A stretch of 64,000 nt of DNA from Benincasa hispida (Eukaryota > Streptophyta > Magnoliopsida > Cucurbitales > Cucurbitaceae). Under the pieces are notes generated by a model. It saw only the letters and a program-made list of their open reading frames with translations, searched no databases and had not been told where the DNA came from. The position numbers and the translations under genes were made by a program. Below are positions 11,101 to 21,533 of the stretch, piece by piece; the first letter of the stretch is position 1, and each line of letters starts with the position of its first letter. Location of the stretch: assembly GCF_009727055.1 (NCBI RefSeq), contig NC_052349.1:31512193-31576192 (forward strand). The letters are read 5' to 3'.

Positions 11101-13919
11101 TATTCATCTATTTTAATTCTTTTGAACCTTCTTAAATTTAGCTACATGAAAGGAAACGTACTCATCCTTGTTTATTATTTATTACTTTTTTCTTTTCTTT
11201 TATTTTATTTTCTTTTTTTTAAGAAAAAATCATTCTTCTTTATATATCTTTGAGTTTATCTTTATTTTAAAATGTTAAATTTACACTTTAAAATTTTCCC
11301 ATGCAACTAAATCTTTATGATAAATATGAAAATACATAGATAAATTCGACTAAAAAATTATTGTTTCATATTATACAAAGACTAAATTACATATATAGTT
11401 TTTTTTTTCAAAAAATATAAATTTAATTTTTGAACTTTTATGCATGTGTTTGTTTAGTTTGTGAAGTTTCAAAAGTATTAATAGATTTCTAAACTTTCAA
11501 TTTTGTATCTAATAAATTCCAAATTCAAAATTTATCAAAATCATTTGATCAATGAGATATATATATATATATATATTTTTGTGTATGATGAAACTTTGAA
11601 ATGTCGAAAAAAATTGTCGATATAGTAGATTTGTGAATTTTAAAATTTTTTGAAAGTTAAATTTATAATGTTGAAAATTTAAAAAGATTAAATAGATATA
11701 AAACTCAAAGTTTAAAGACAAAATTTGTAAGTTAGGTCTCATTTGGTAACCTTTGAGCTTTTGTTTTAAATTTTTGAAAATTAATCTAACTTTCTCTTAA
11801 TTTCTTACATGGTTTACGTATATATTAAGTAAAAGAGTTAAATTTTTAGTCAAAATTCTTAAGATAAAAATAAGTTTTCATTTTTTTTATCTTTTATTTT
11901 TAAAAATTGAAAATAAAAAGTCATACGATCACAACAAACAAAGGTCTCAACTTTTTCAAAAATGGACGGTCCTTGATTTTGATAAAAGTTATTTATGTAG
12001 ATTTCCTTTTGCACAAATTTGGCATTACATTTATGCACCAAAACTTGAAAATAAGAGCTCTTCAAAGGAAAAGAAAATGCATATCAAGATTATATTCATC
12101 CTATGTCCACTTTTCCTTTAAGAAAATTGCATATCTTTTTAGGAAAAAACTCCACTGTACCATCTCTTGTGTAGCTTCTATTGTACTCAATGAAAAATTG
12201 ATACGTGTCAACTTCTTTTAAAATTTTAAAACAAAAAATTAAAATATATCTTTTTTACTAAAAAAAAGGAAGTATAAATCTTATGTGCAGCCTAGGTTAC
12301 ATTTAATATTACTCATCTTTTTGTTCATATTACATATGTGTGTTTTTGTGATGTACTATTTAATTTTTTTTTCCCTTGAGTTCATGATAATTATTTGGAT
12401 GGAACACAAATCAAATTACATTTTTTTTTGTTTTGACATTTTGTAACTTTAATCTTAATTAAGTTTTTATGTTTAGAAAAGTTTTATAATAATCAATATT
12501 CCTAGAATAAAATCAATTACCAAACATCACTATCATATAAAAATGTGTTATAAGCATAGTTTTGTACATATCAACTGCAATTTCAATTAATGTGCAAATG
12601 ATGTTGAAAATTACAACATTTATATCTGATTGAGACAGATCCCAAAATACACGATTATTTTGCATAATTTTACAAATATTTTGGCTCTATTAAATTTTTC
12701 TCCACACAAAATTTTGAAAATACGATAACACTGGTTGTTCGAATGGAAGTTTGATAAACTTTAGAAATTAAAAAAAAAAAAAAAAAACCTACTTTGAAGA
12801 TTTATTAAAAATTTAAAAATTTAAATTAATATCTTTTTGGTCCCTAGATTTTGGGTCTAGGTCTAGTTTCTATTAGTCTAGAGTTTAAAATATTGTCCAC
12901 TTAGTCCTTGAGTCTTGAATTTAGTTTTAATTTAGTCACTAGATTTTAAAATGACGCAATTTTACCCTTGACATTTGAATTTTGCTTCAATTTGGTCCCT
13001 ATGTCTCGAAATTTATTTTTCATTAAGTACTCATTTTCTATCTTTTAGAGTTTATTTATGTTAATAAATTAAAAATCGTTAAAGATTATAATTAATTAAT
13101 TTTTATTATTTTTTTTATCAATTTTAAAATTAAATTTAAAATTTCACTTCTAATTAATTTTAATTAATTAATAGAAATTGACGTCAATAATTGAAAGTAA
13201 GTATTTAATGAAAAATTGATATTAAAATTATAAAATCTTGAAATCTACCAAATTGAAATAAAATTCAAATCTCAAGTGTAAAATTATAAGTTTTTGAAAT
13301 TTAGAGACTAAATTGAAACAAAATTTAAAGATTGTTTTTTAGAACTTAGAGATCAAATAGAAATCAGAGTCAAAATCTAGAGGCTAAAAAGTATTATTTC
13401 TTTATTAAAAAAAATGAAATAAATCTTAAATATTGGATCAAAATGATATGTATAAATTTTGGATATTAGAGAAGAAATTTATGACATGCACTGCTTGGGA
13501 ACCAGGATGAATGGGTGATATCCAGAGTTTTCAAGAAAACAGGCTCCGGCAACGGCACCGCCATGCACGGCGGCACAATGAAAAAGACTCGCCCAAATCC
13601 CGAACCCAGTTCTCCTTCCTCGGTGTCTCTGCCTCCTCTTCTCGACTCATCCCCCTACCCCTCCGCCGCTGCCGACGCCGCCGACGGCGACAGCACAAGG
13701 GAGCACGAGCTGCACGTGACCTGTTTCTCCACCAACAACCTTAACTACTCCGGCTTGGCCTTTCCGAGCCCCCAGGAGAATCTGCAGGCTCCGTTCTTCT
13801 CCCCCGTGGGTCCGTCGCTGGTTCATCTCGTCGCCGGCACCGCCGACTTGGATGGTCGTGGCGGTGGTCCGACACGGGACAGTTCTGCCGACATGACTTC
13901 TTATATGTGGACATATTGA
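8164..13919 (+). CDS. NAC transcription factor, NAM/CUC1/CUC2-like (three exons)
   Basis: This is a plant NAC-domain DNA-binding protein of the clade that sets organ boundaries and initiates shoot meristems. I join 8164-8344, 9441-9727 and 13506-13919: every intron is GT...AG, phases agree and the product is 293 aa. The NAC domain covers residues ~11-168: [20 protein letters not shown] (A), the [20 protein letters not shown] junction over exons 1/2, [20 protein letters not shown] (C), GMKKTLVFY and NWVMHEFRL (D), then FSYHFLS and [13 protein letters not shown] (E). The combination [16 protein letters not shown] and GKFSYHF is closest to CUC1/CUC2 among NACs I know. The C-terminal half is Ser/Pro/Ala-rich, as in activation regions, and ends SYMWTY. 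Exon 3 has a miR164-like site at 13711-13731. Intron 2 is 3.8 kb and carries a foldback element. No stop or frameshift is present, so the gene looks functional. Subclade is inference. Confidence 0.92.
8484..8703. mobile_element. Foldback MITE in NAC intron 1
   Basis: The left arm AGCTCCATTTAATAATTATT and the reverse complement of the right arm (AGTTCCATTTCATAACTATT) match for about 40 bp, enclosing an AT-rich core. Length is 220 bp, with no coding capacity. It begins about 140 bp after the exon 1 donor. Confidence 0.55.
12833..13391. mobile_element. Long inverted-repeat (foldback) element in NAC intron 2
   Basis: The two halves are complementary over about 200 bp each. The left arm begins CTTTTTGGTCCCTAGATTTT and the reverse complement of the right arm begins CTTTTTAGCCTCTAGATTTT; the similarity continues to a shared TTTTTCATTAAGTACT block near the loop. 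Length is about 559 bp. TAT flanks both ends and could be a short target duplication. The right end is 115 bp before the exon 3 acceptor. It has no ORF. Confidence 0.7.
13711..13731 (+). promoter_or_regulatory. miR164 target site in the NAC mRNA
   Basis: This 21-nt stretch in exon 3 spans codons for LHVTCFS (residues 225-231). By eye it matches the complement of miR164 at 19 of 21 positions. One difference is a G:U wobble opposite miRNA base 8, also present in Arabidopsis CUC1/CUC2; the other is an A:G mismatch opposite base 13. The 3' half CTGTTTCTCCA is identical to the CUC1/CUC2 site. Cleavage would be expected between target bases pairing with miRNA 10 and 11. The miRNA sequence is from memory of a conserved family. 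Confidence 0.82.
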
Positions 13920-15316
13920 AAATTCTCTCAGTAGAATCTGATATTAAATGACCTTTTAAAATTTCCTTTTATCAAATAAGTTGTGGACAAATGAAAAAAA
14001 GGACCTTTTCTTTAACTAATTTAAAAAAATATTTGTATATTATTGTATAATTCATTCAAAAAGGGGAAAAATACTTAGATGCAGTCGGGGTTGCATCCAT
14101 ATATTGTGTAGCCTCTGCTGTACTCAATAAAAAATTGACACATAGTAATTTTTTATTTAAAAAACCATTTTTTTTGTGTGTATATGGAACTGGGAGTATG
14201 AAGATTAAGTGCAACTTAACAATTCCCCTTCAAAAAAATTTGTGAACTTTGCCATTGCTCTCAAAGGTTGAGAGATTAAATTAAACTTTTAATAAATGTT
14301 CAAACCTACCCTTAATCCCTGCTATATTAAAAGACGCTATGTGGGGAGAATCTTTACATGTCCCTCTTGTCCTTACATTTTTCATAAATTTCCATATTGC
14401 ACTTTATCGAGTGGTTGTGACTTTCTAAGTGTAGATATCCATTTGAAAGATAGAGGTGGTAATTTTTTCAATCTCATCAAGGAAGAGAGCCAAAGAGAGG
14501 GAGGAGATCGAAAGTGAGAGAGAGTGAGTGAAAGGCCCAATCTGCATCACAAGGTTCCGTTCTAGTAATTTCACCCACATATGACATAAGAAAAATGATA
14601 AAAATGTTAAAATTTATAAAGTAGGTAACATCTCATTTCAACCTAATACTTTGAGTCATATGTACGATTATACCATTTTTTTCCAAAAAAGAAATAATAA
14701 CATTTTCAAAATTTAGAAATGAACAAAAGAAAACCATAAATAAAAAGATCAAATTATAGAAAACATCCATGATTTTTCAAGAATTTTATTAATACCCTTA
14801 ATCTTTTTACGTTAGTTTTGGACCAAAACAACTTTTAATACTTTGCTTAAAAAATACCTATAAACTTTCTTTCTTTTTTCTTTTTTATTTTTTTATTTTT
14901 TATTAATACCCTTAATTAAAAAAAAATGAAGGTCAAACATACTTATATCATTATTATATGGACAAAGATCGTGAATAAGTTATTTCAAATATATTCATGA
15001 ACTTTCAAAGTTGAATCACTACCATTAACCTTTAACAAAAGTTAAAAAAATATCATCGTTGGACGAAATCCATTTATCTATACCTCTTTAGCTCCCTATT
15101 CCATTTTTTACCATTTACTTCAATCTATAGTCTAACACCTTACCATTTGTTTATCTTTTTTCCTTTCTTCGATCTCTAAAATTTCCCTCACTTGTTTTTA
15201 TTTTCCCCATCTTTCAAAATTTTATATAAACAAGATAAGCTTTCTCATTTTTTAGCATGCCAAACATAATTAGCAAAAAAATTTAACACAAAAACAATCA
15301 ATTATTTTCAAGTCAT
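13920..15316. other. Intergenic region downstream of the NAC gene
   Basis: No gene is seen. A block at about 14075-14165 (tgtgtagcctctgctgtact and then caataaaaaattgacaca) repeats a block in NAC intron 2 at about 12150-12215, so a small dispersed repeat is likely. The ORF at 14296-14517 has no recognisable domain. Confidence 0.4.
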
Positions 15317-16820
15317 CTCTACAAGAAAAAGAGGCTCTTCCGACACCTAAAATCACCGTCCGGAGATTCGTTGTCGGGGGAGAGGGTCTCGGCCGACTAC
15401 GTAAGTAGCATCAAGAGTTAGCAATAACTCTCGACGCCATATATAAGTCGTTGGGAGATATTTTTGATCTCCCGATGAGTAGACAATATGCTTTGGAAGT
15501 TAGCAATAACTCACGACAGCTGGACAGTATGCGTTGGGAATTAGCCAAACTCCCGACGAGTTAAATAATTCATCGGGAGTTTGTTAGAAACTCCTGTTGG
15601 ATCTCCCGACAGCTCACGATAACCGTTGGGAGATGAGTTCTAAAATTTCCAAATCTAATAAGGCAGATCAGATCTGCCTTCTTCTTCAAAACCCTAGGTT
15701 CATCTACCAGATGAAAGAGAGAGTAGCGCGTTGTTCGTCTTCCGCTGTTGTTCTTTCATAACTGTTCACAGGTTCGTCGTCCATTCGTCTGATCGATCTT
15801 CGTTCTATCATCCATTTGTCCACTGCCCTGTTGCTACTGTTCTTTGCCTGTTCGTCGTCTTTGCCGGTAAATTCGTTCCTTATCCGTTGGTCGTCTTCTT
15901 GCGATAATGTCTTCTTCTTTTTTTTTTTTCTTTTTTTTTTTTATTTAAGAATTGTATTTAACTAAAATAGTGTTTTTCTAATAACAGTGGAAAGTTTACT
16001 CCATATGATAAAAATTAATTATTCCCATAGTATTATTTACATGGAAATTTAGGAATTCTTATCAGTTTTTTTTTTCCAAATTACTTTTTTCATTTTCTCT
16101 TTGTCTTCTTCAAGTTATTATATTTTGAACGAATTAGAGACTTTTTATTATATCTATTACAAGATCACTGTGACACAGAAGATTTAAACATTGGACTTTT
16201 TTTTATTTTTTATTTTTTTAATAATAACACTTTAGCCAATTGAACTATATTTGCTTTAACTTTTACTATCATGATTTAATAAAACCGAAAGATCAACCAT
16301 AGTTTTTTTTTTTTTAAAAAAAAACCTTATATCTAATTCAAAGTATTACTTTAAAAAAAATAAATAAAGAATTAAGGTAAAAGTATGTGTTTCTTTTCAT
16401 CATTTGATTCTCCATAACAACACATAGAGCCAAAAGTAATAAATATATTTGGGATCTTTTTATTTCTTTCAATTTTGCTTGTCAAATTTGAATTGTCAAA
16501 CACTTGGATTGAAAACACCTTGCTTGTCAGAGTCACTAACATTAATGTAAGAATTCCTAATTTTTCATAGATGGAAGTAACATCCATGAGCTTAAATTTC
16601 AAAATCAAATAGCTATTAAGATACTTTTTTTAAACAAAATCCTTTGTGCTAATTGTATTCCTCCACCAATTTCAATTATTTTTAATGCATGACGAATGTG
16701 ATGATATGAACTTTCGACATTTTAGTTAATACAAGTTATTGTTTTGGATTACAAGTTGGTCAGAAAAGGTTTATTTTTAAGGATGAATAAAGAATTGATC
16801 AAACTAAGAAATAAGTTATC

Positions 16821-17414
16821 AAGTATAGAGAAGAAGTATCCCAATTTTTAGATGTGGCAAAGTTTCATGTTAATGATTTCAGACGAATAAGATGTCCATG
16901 CAAGAATTGTATGAATTCAATGTGGGAAACATTAGATGTTGTGGAGCGACATCTATTAACATATGAAATATCTCCTTCATACTGTGAATGAGTATATCAT
17001 GGAAAGTCAGCTAACTTATCTAGAGGTTTTGAAAGTCATACAACTCATTCAATACATAATGTTGAAGTAAATAGTATAGAGGGCAATATTGTTGAAGAAA
17101 ATGAGATGTTGAATCATATAAACGATCTACAAGTTCCAATTGAAAATGAAGATGTAAATGTAAAAGGCCTAGGATGGGGCCTTAAACCTAAGTCAAGAAG
17201 GGGTAGCAGCTCATCAAGTTCGTCATTTACTAAAGGAATGGAAAGTAGGGAGGTGAGGGAATTGAAAGTCAATTTCGAACAGTCTCAATTGAGGATTAAG
17301 AAACTTGAAGACGTTAAAAAATGAATGAGAGAGGATCATGCAAAACAAATGGAAGAAATGAAAAAAATGATTGAAGACATGATACGATTACAAAGAGGAG
17401 GACCATCAAATTAG
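16821..17414 (+). pseudogene. Transposase-associated domain remnant of the CACTA element
   Basis: One reading frame from 16821 gives VSQFLDVAKFHVNDFRRIRC, then PCKNCMNSMWETLDVVERHL, then SPSYCE*VYHGKSANLSRGF. This is the C..C, VE.HL, HGE pattern of the plant transposase-associated domain found at the N-terminus of CACTA TnpD/TNP2 proteins. An in-frame TGA at 16989-16991 replaces what is normally a Trp. A Ser-rich linker and a charged helical tail follow (REVRELKVNFEQSQ), then a second stop at 17322 and 29 more codons to a third stop. The catalytic transposase domain is missing, so it looks like an internally deleted remnant. Confidence 0.7.
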
Positions 17415-17559
17415 GTATGATTACTTCATTATCTAGTTGTCTAATATGTTACTATCCTGCAGTTATGGTAGCAAAGTAGTTATGTTTTACGAGTAGCTTT
17501 ATGATAAAGAATTGTTGGCCTTCCTGCAGTTATGGTAGTCAAACAACTGGATTTTGATG

Positions 17560-18620
17560 TGTTTTTTGTTGTTATTGTGTGCTTGCGGATATTTATGAAG
17601 TTTGAATGTTGTGGAGGGTGGGTTGAGTTTGGTTATAATTGTTTTGGGGGGGAAAGTTAGAACTTTTTATGTGCTCGTGGATGTTTATGAAGTTTGAATG
17701 TTGTGGGGGTAGGTAAAGTTTGGTTATACTCATTTTGGAGTTGAACCTGGAGTTTTATTTTTTATTTTTTTTCCTCCCAAATGTTTATGAGCGTCAGGAA
17801 TATTGTGAGGGTGGGTAGACTTTGGTTATACTTGTTTTGGAGTTGAACTTGGAGTTTTTGGGGGTATTGTGGATGTTTATGAAGTTTGAATGTTGTGGGG
17901 GTGGGTTGAGTTTGATTATAATTGTTTTGGGGGAAAAGTTGGAGTTATTTGTATGTTTGGGGTTGTTTATGAGGTTTGAATGTTGTGGGGGGTGTGTTGA
18001 GTTTGGTTAAAACTTTTTTTGGGGAAAAGTTGGAGTTCTTTGTGTGTTTGTGGATGTTTATGAAGTTAGAATGTTGTGGGGGTGGGTTGAGTTTGGTTAT
18101 ACTCGTTTTGGAGTTGAACTAAGAGTTTTTGTGTGTTTGTGAATATTTATGAAGTTTGAATGCTATAAAGGTGGGTTGAGTTTGGTTATAATTGTTTTTG
18201 GGGGAAAAGTTGAAGTTTTTTGTGTGTTTGTGGATATTTATGAAGTTTGAATGTTTGAGGAGTGGGTTGAGTTTGGTTATAATTGTTTTGGGGGGAAAGT
18301 TAGAGTTTTTGTGTGCTCGTTGATGTTTATGAAGTTCGAATATTGTGGGGGTGAGTAGAGTTTGGTTATACTCATTTTGGAGTTGAAGTTGGAGTTTTTT
18401 GGATGTTTATGAGTGTCGAGAATGTTGTGGGGGTTGGGTAGAATTTGGTTATACTCTTTTTGGAGTTGAACTTGGAGTTTTTGTGTGTTTGTGGATGTTT
18501 ATGAAGTTTGAATGTTGTGGGGGGTGGGTTGAGTTTGGTTATACTCGTTTTGGAGTTGAACTTTGAGTTTTTTGTTTGTTTCTGGAAGTTTATGACATTT
18601 GAATATTTTTGTTTTATTGT
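17560..18620 (+). repeat. Minisatellite of ~90-bp units, about 12 copies
   Basis: The core TTTATGAAGTTTGAATGTTG recurs at about 17592, 17683, 17783 (variant), 17876, 17967, 18057, 18147, 18237, 18327, 18407 (variant), 18498 and 18588, mostly 90-92 bp apart. Each unit continues GGTGGGTTGAGTTTGGTTAT. The plus strand is strongly GT-rich, unlike the surroundings. Units are imperfect and one is enlarged with a T/C run. It lies inside the CACTA-like element. Confidence 0.9.
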
Positions 18621-18677
18621 AGGATGTTGTTCGGAGATGAGGTTGGAATGTTGTTATTAGAGATGTTATGTTCCAAA

Positions 18678-18830
18678 CATTGTTTTCATGTTCTTTCTTT
18701 TATGTATTTGTAAAAACATATTTCTTGACGTTGTTTTCATGTTCTTTCTTTTATGTATTTGTAAACACATATTTCTTGATGTTGTTTTCATGTTCTTTCT
18801 TTTATGTATCTGTGAAGACATATTTATTTC
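18678..18830 (+). repeat. Three 51-bp tandem repeats
   Basis: The unit starting TTGTTTTCATGTTCTTTCTT repeats three times with few changes. As 51 is a multiple of three, it produces a repetitive short ORF (SCSFFYVFVKTYFL) at 18668-18862, which I regard as a by-product. It lies just beyond the 90-bp array. Confidence 0.85.
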
Positions 18831-19180
18831 GTAAACTATCTTGTAACTTTTCTCTATTTTAGGTAATAAAGAATAGTATGGACTTTGTTTGTTTGTTTTA
18901 TTTATTATGTGAATATGTTTGAGTTGCTTAATAATGTTTTATAGGTTATTTAGATCAAATTAAGAAAAATTACAAATTAAAATTTTTTAAAAGAAAGCTG
19001 ACAGGAGTTCAAATTTCAATTTATGAAAAGAAAAATTATAAATTACTGAAATTGAACTCCCAACGGCTTACTAGTCGTCGGGAGTTATCAGAACTCCCCA
19101 TGATGGAAATATACACGTCGAGAGTGCACAAACTCCTAATTCCATATATTACGTGTCAGGAGAAAAAGAAGAGTAAGAGG

Positions 19181-19490
19181 ACCCTGAGGAAGAAAGAAAA
19201 TAATAATAATAATAATAATGATAAAGAAACACTAGAGAAGTGTTATAAACATAAACGGAAGTAGAGTAAGGAGAAAATATAAATTTGAAACAAAATATTA
19301 ATGATAGAGATATTTATTTACTTATTTACTATATAAATTTAAGGGAGGTAATAAAATTTTTAAAAGTGATGAAATAATTTTGAAATAAAGTATAAAGCTT
19401 ACACGTATTTTGTATAATTTAGGGAAATAAAAATAAGCAAACCGATTATGAAGAGTATGAAAAAGAAAGAAGGGTTCATTTTCATGGAAG
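19181..19490. other. Short upstream region of the bL33-like gene
   Basis: Non-coding. It contains an (AAT)n-like run at 19199-19220 and AT-rich sequence. No clear TATA box can be singled out. Confidence 0.35.
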
Positions 19491-20634
19491 ATGATGGCGA
19501 CAACAATTCAAAGGTTTTGTTTGGACTTGGCGATTTCTTGTGGAAAAAGGAATCGATTTCTCAGTGATTCTGCGTCTTCAGCTCTTCCAAACTTAGTCAC
19601 TTTCAACTCTCTGTCCTTCTCTGCTGCCCTCTCGCTGAGCGTCGTTCCCAATATCAAAGGTAATTGCGAACATTTCATCCAAAATCATCATCACAAATCC
19701 ATTCATCATACCTCTCTTTAATATTTCTTTCTTTCTTTCTTTCTTTCTTTTTAATCTATACAATCATGAGACAAGAAAGAACGGGAATCAAGAGCGAGTT
19801 TCATAATCGAGAATCTCTTCTGGGGAGAATTTTGTTTGCTGGGGTTTGTTTTAAAGTTTCTTTCTAACAAACCAAACAGAAGCCGGAGAAATCTAACATT
19901 TGGGGGTCTGTTGAAATTTTCAGGATCGTTGTCACAGAGGGCTCGGGAGAGATCAATTCGCTATGAATCCGTAATTTGCATGGCCAAAAGATATGCTCCT
20001 GACACTACAAAGAGAAAGGTACAAAAATTTTATTAGTTAGTCGTTTCTATTGGATAGATTGGTTCTGTATCTCGTTTTAGCTTCGACAGTGTGTGTGTCT
20101 AGTGTTTACCCCTTTTATGTTAACCTGTATCTGAATGATGTCCTTCAAAATTCCCACATTCTGCCTGGTATCAGTTCCATATGGTATATTTATTTGATTG
20201 AGTTTGTATCTTCGAAATGAGATGATGGTGAAAATCTGATAAATCTTCTGTTGGGATTATTCTGTATCGAAGTTCGGTATGTTTTCTCAAAACTTTAGTT
20301 TTTACAATAATACAAAAGTAATTGGGATTTGGGAATAATATTGTGTAATTTGTTCGTTAAGTTAATGTGACTGTTGATTTGATCATGTAACCAACTTGTC
20401 GATTGCATTCAAATGCAGAGGTTAAGTAGGAAAAGGGGTGGTGATCCAGCCAAGAAAAAGAAGACAAGGAGGAAAGGGGGAAAGAAAGATTTCAAAATAG
20501 TCAGACTCTCCTCGACTGCTAGGACTGGTTTTTTTTATGCCAAGAAGAAAAGCAGGAAGATGGCTGATAAGGTTGAGCTCAAGAAATATGACCCTATTGC
20601 AAATCGCCATGTTCTGTTCATTGAAGTCAAGTGA
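19491..20634 (+). CDS. bL33-like organellar ribosomal protein, nuclear gene (three exons)
   Basis: I join 19491-19659, 19924-20018 and 20419-20634: GT...AG introns, matching phases, 159 aa. The last ~50 residues (FKIVRLSSTARTGFFYAKKK, then KMADKVELKKYDPIANRHVL, FIEVK) match bacterial-type ribosomal protein L33 (pattern TG.FY..KK and KLE.KK.DP...RHV), as in plant mitochondrial L33. This would be a large-subunit protein of an organelle ribosome. The N-terminus (MATTIQRFCLDLAISCGKR onward) is Ser/Arg/Ala-rich and low in acidic residues, as in a transit peptide. A very basic middle segment (RLSRKRGGDPAKKKKTRRKG) is not part of L33. The usual plant mitochondrial L33 is about 58 aa, so this is unusually long. 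The end is uncertain: GTCAA|GTGAGT at 20630/20631 is also a good donor, so a further exon is possible. Confidence 0.7.
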
Positions 20635-21533
20635 GTCAGATTGTTCTCTGTGATGGATATATGTGATAGATAGATACACAGCTGGATGGATGGAAGATAG
20701 GTAAAACTTTGTTATTATCAAGTATAGATGCTTTCTGATAGCATGAAACACTGGTTGTCTCACATTTTGAATCCAAAGCTGAAAGTTAGGAAAGATATTA
20801 TTGAATGCTGAGTACATTGCTATATTTTGGAACATACAATCAAAGAAAATATAGAAGAAATTTTTGGAGGCCGTATTAGAAAAGAATCAATGTTTGGTAT
20901 TGGTTAGTCGACTCTTGGATTTTGTTGGGGGCCATAAAAGGTCGAGAAATATCTCGAGTAATTGCTACTTTGATTATAGTAATCTTTTGTGGTTGTTGAA
21001 ATGTGAACTGTTGACAATTGAACTTAGTCTGGAAGATTCTTTGCTGTGAAAATGTAATTTCTGAGATAAAAAAACTTCCATTTCTAAAATTGATCCAAAT
21101 GAACTGGTTTAGTGGGCACCTTCTAAACATGTCTATTCTAAATAGTAAAACATGTTAAAGAAAAAACCTTTGTTTTGGACTCAGTTACAAATAGTAAAAC
21201 ATGTTAAAGAAAAAACTTTGTTTTGGACTCAGTTACAAATAGTAAAACATGTTAAAGAAAAAACTTTGTTTTGGACTCAGTTACAACTGTAAGTATTGAT
21301 ACTGCCCCCCCGCCCCCCCCCCCCCCCCCCACCCACCAAAAAAAAAAAAAGAAAGAAAGAAGTCACCAAGTTATGAACAGCCTCCATCAATTGTACCTAC
21401 ATCATTTGATGGTGATTCGTTGTGCTTCATAGACTTCAATGGTTTTGCTATACATAATCCAGTTTTGATATGAGGATGAAATGCAAGCCAATATGAGGAT
21501 GAAATGCAAGCCAAACATTTAGTGTTGAAAAAC
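20635..21533. other. Intergenic gap between convergent bL33-like and receptor kinase genes
   Basis: This holds the 3' ends of two genes facing each other. It contains a 48-bp tandem repeat, a C homopolymer followed by an A run (21302-21350), and a duplicated 'ccaatatgaggatgaaatgcaag' type block at 21488-21512. No gene is seen. Confidence 0.5.
21138..21285 (+). repeat. Three 48-bp tandem repeats
   Basis: AAATAGTAAAACATGTTAAA begins each unit, followed by GAAAAAACTTTGTTTTGGAC and TCAGTTAC. The three copies are almost identical, which suggests a recent expansion. Position is within the convergent 3' region. Confidence 0.9.

Larger units (their letters stand above)
15317..19180. mobile_element. 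Decayed CACTA (En/Spm)-like element
   Basis: The left end reads CTCTACAAGAAAAAGAGGC, one base from the CACTACAAGAAAA terminus of plant CACTA transposons. Both ends carry subterminal repeats of the aactcccgacg / cgtcgggagtt type in both orientations (15350-15640 and 19045-19160), a CACTA hallmark. The right terminus is degenerate; I place it near 19180 from a weak match to the inverted left end. Length is about 3.9 kb. Inside are a transposase-associated-domain remnant and two tandem arrays. The transposase core is absent, so it would have depended on another copy for movement. Confidence 0.65.

Noticed and set aside
18668..18862. ORF with repeats SCSFFYVFVKTYF
   Set aside because: It is produced by the 51-bp tandem repeat within a transposon; no upstream gene context.
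20422..20835. Antisense ORF of 137 aa over the bL33-like exon 3
   Set aside because: It is the reverse of a well-supported exon and shows no conserved motif.
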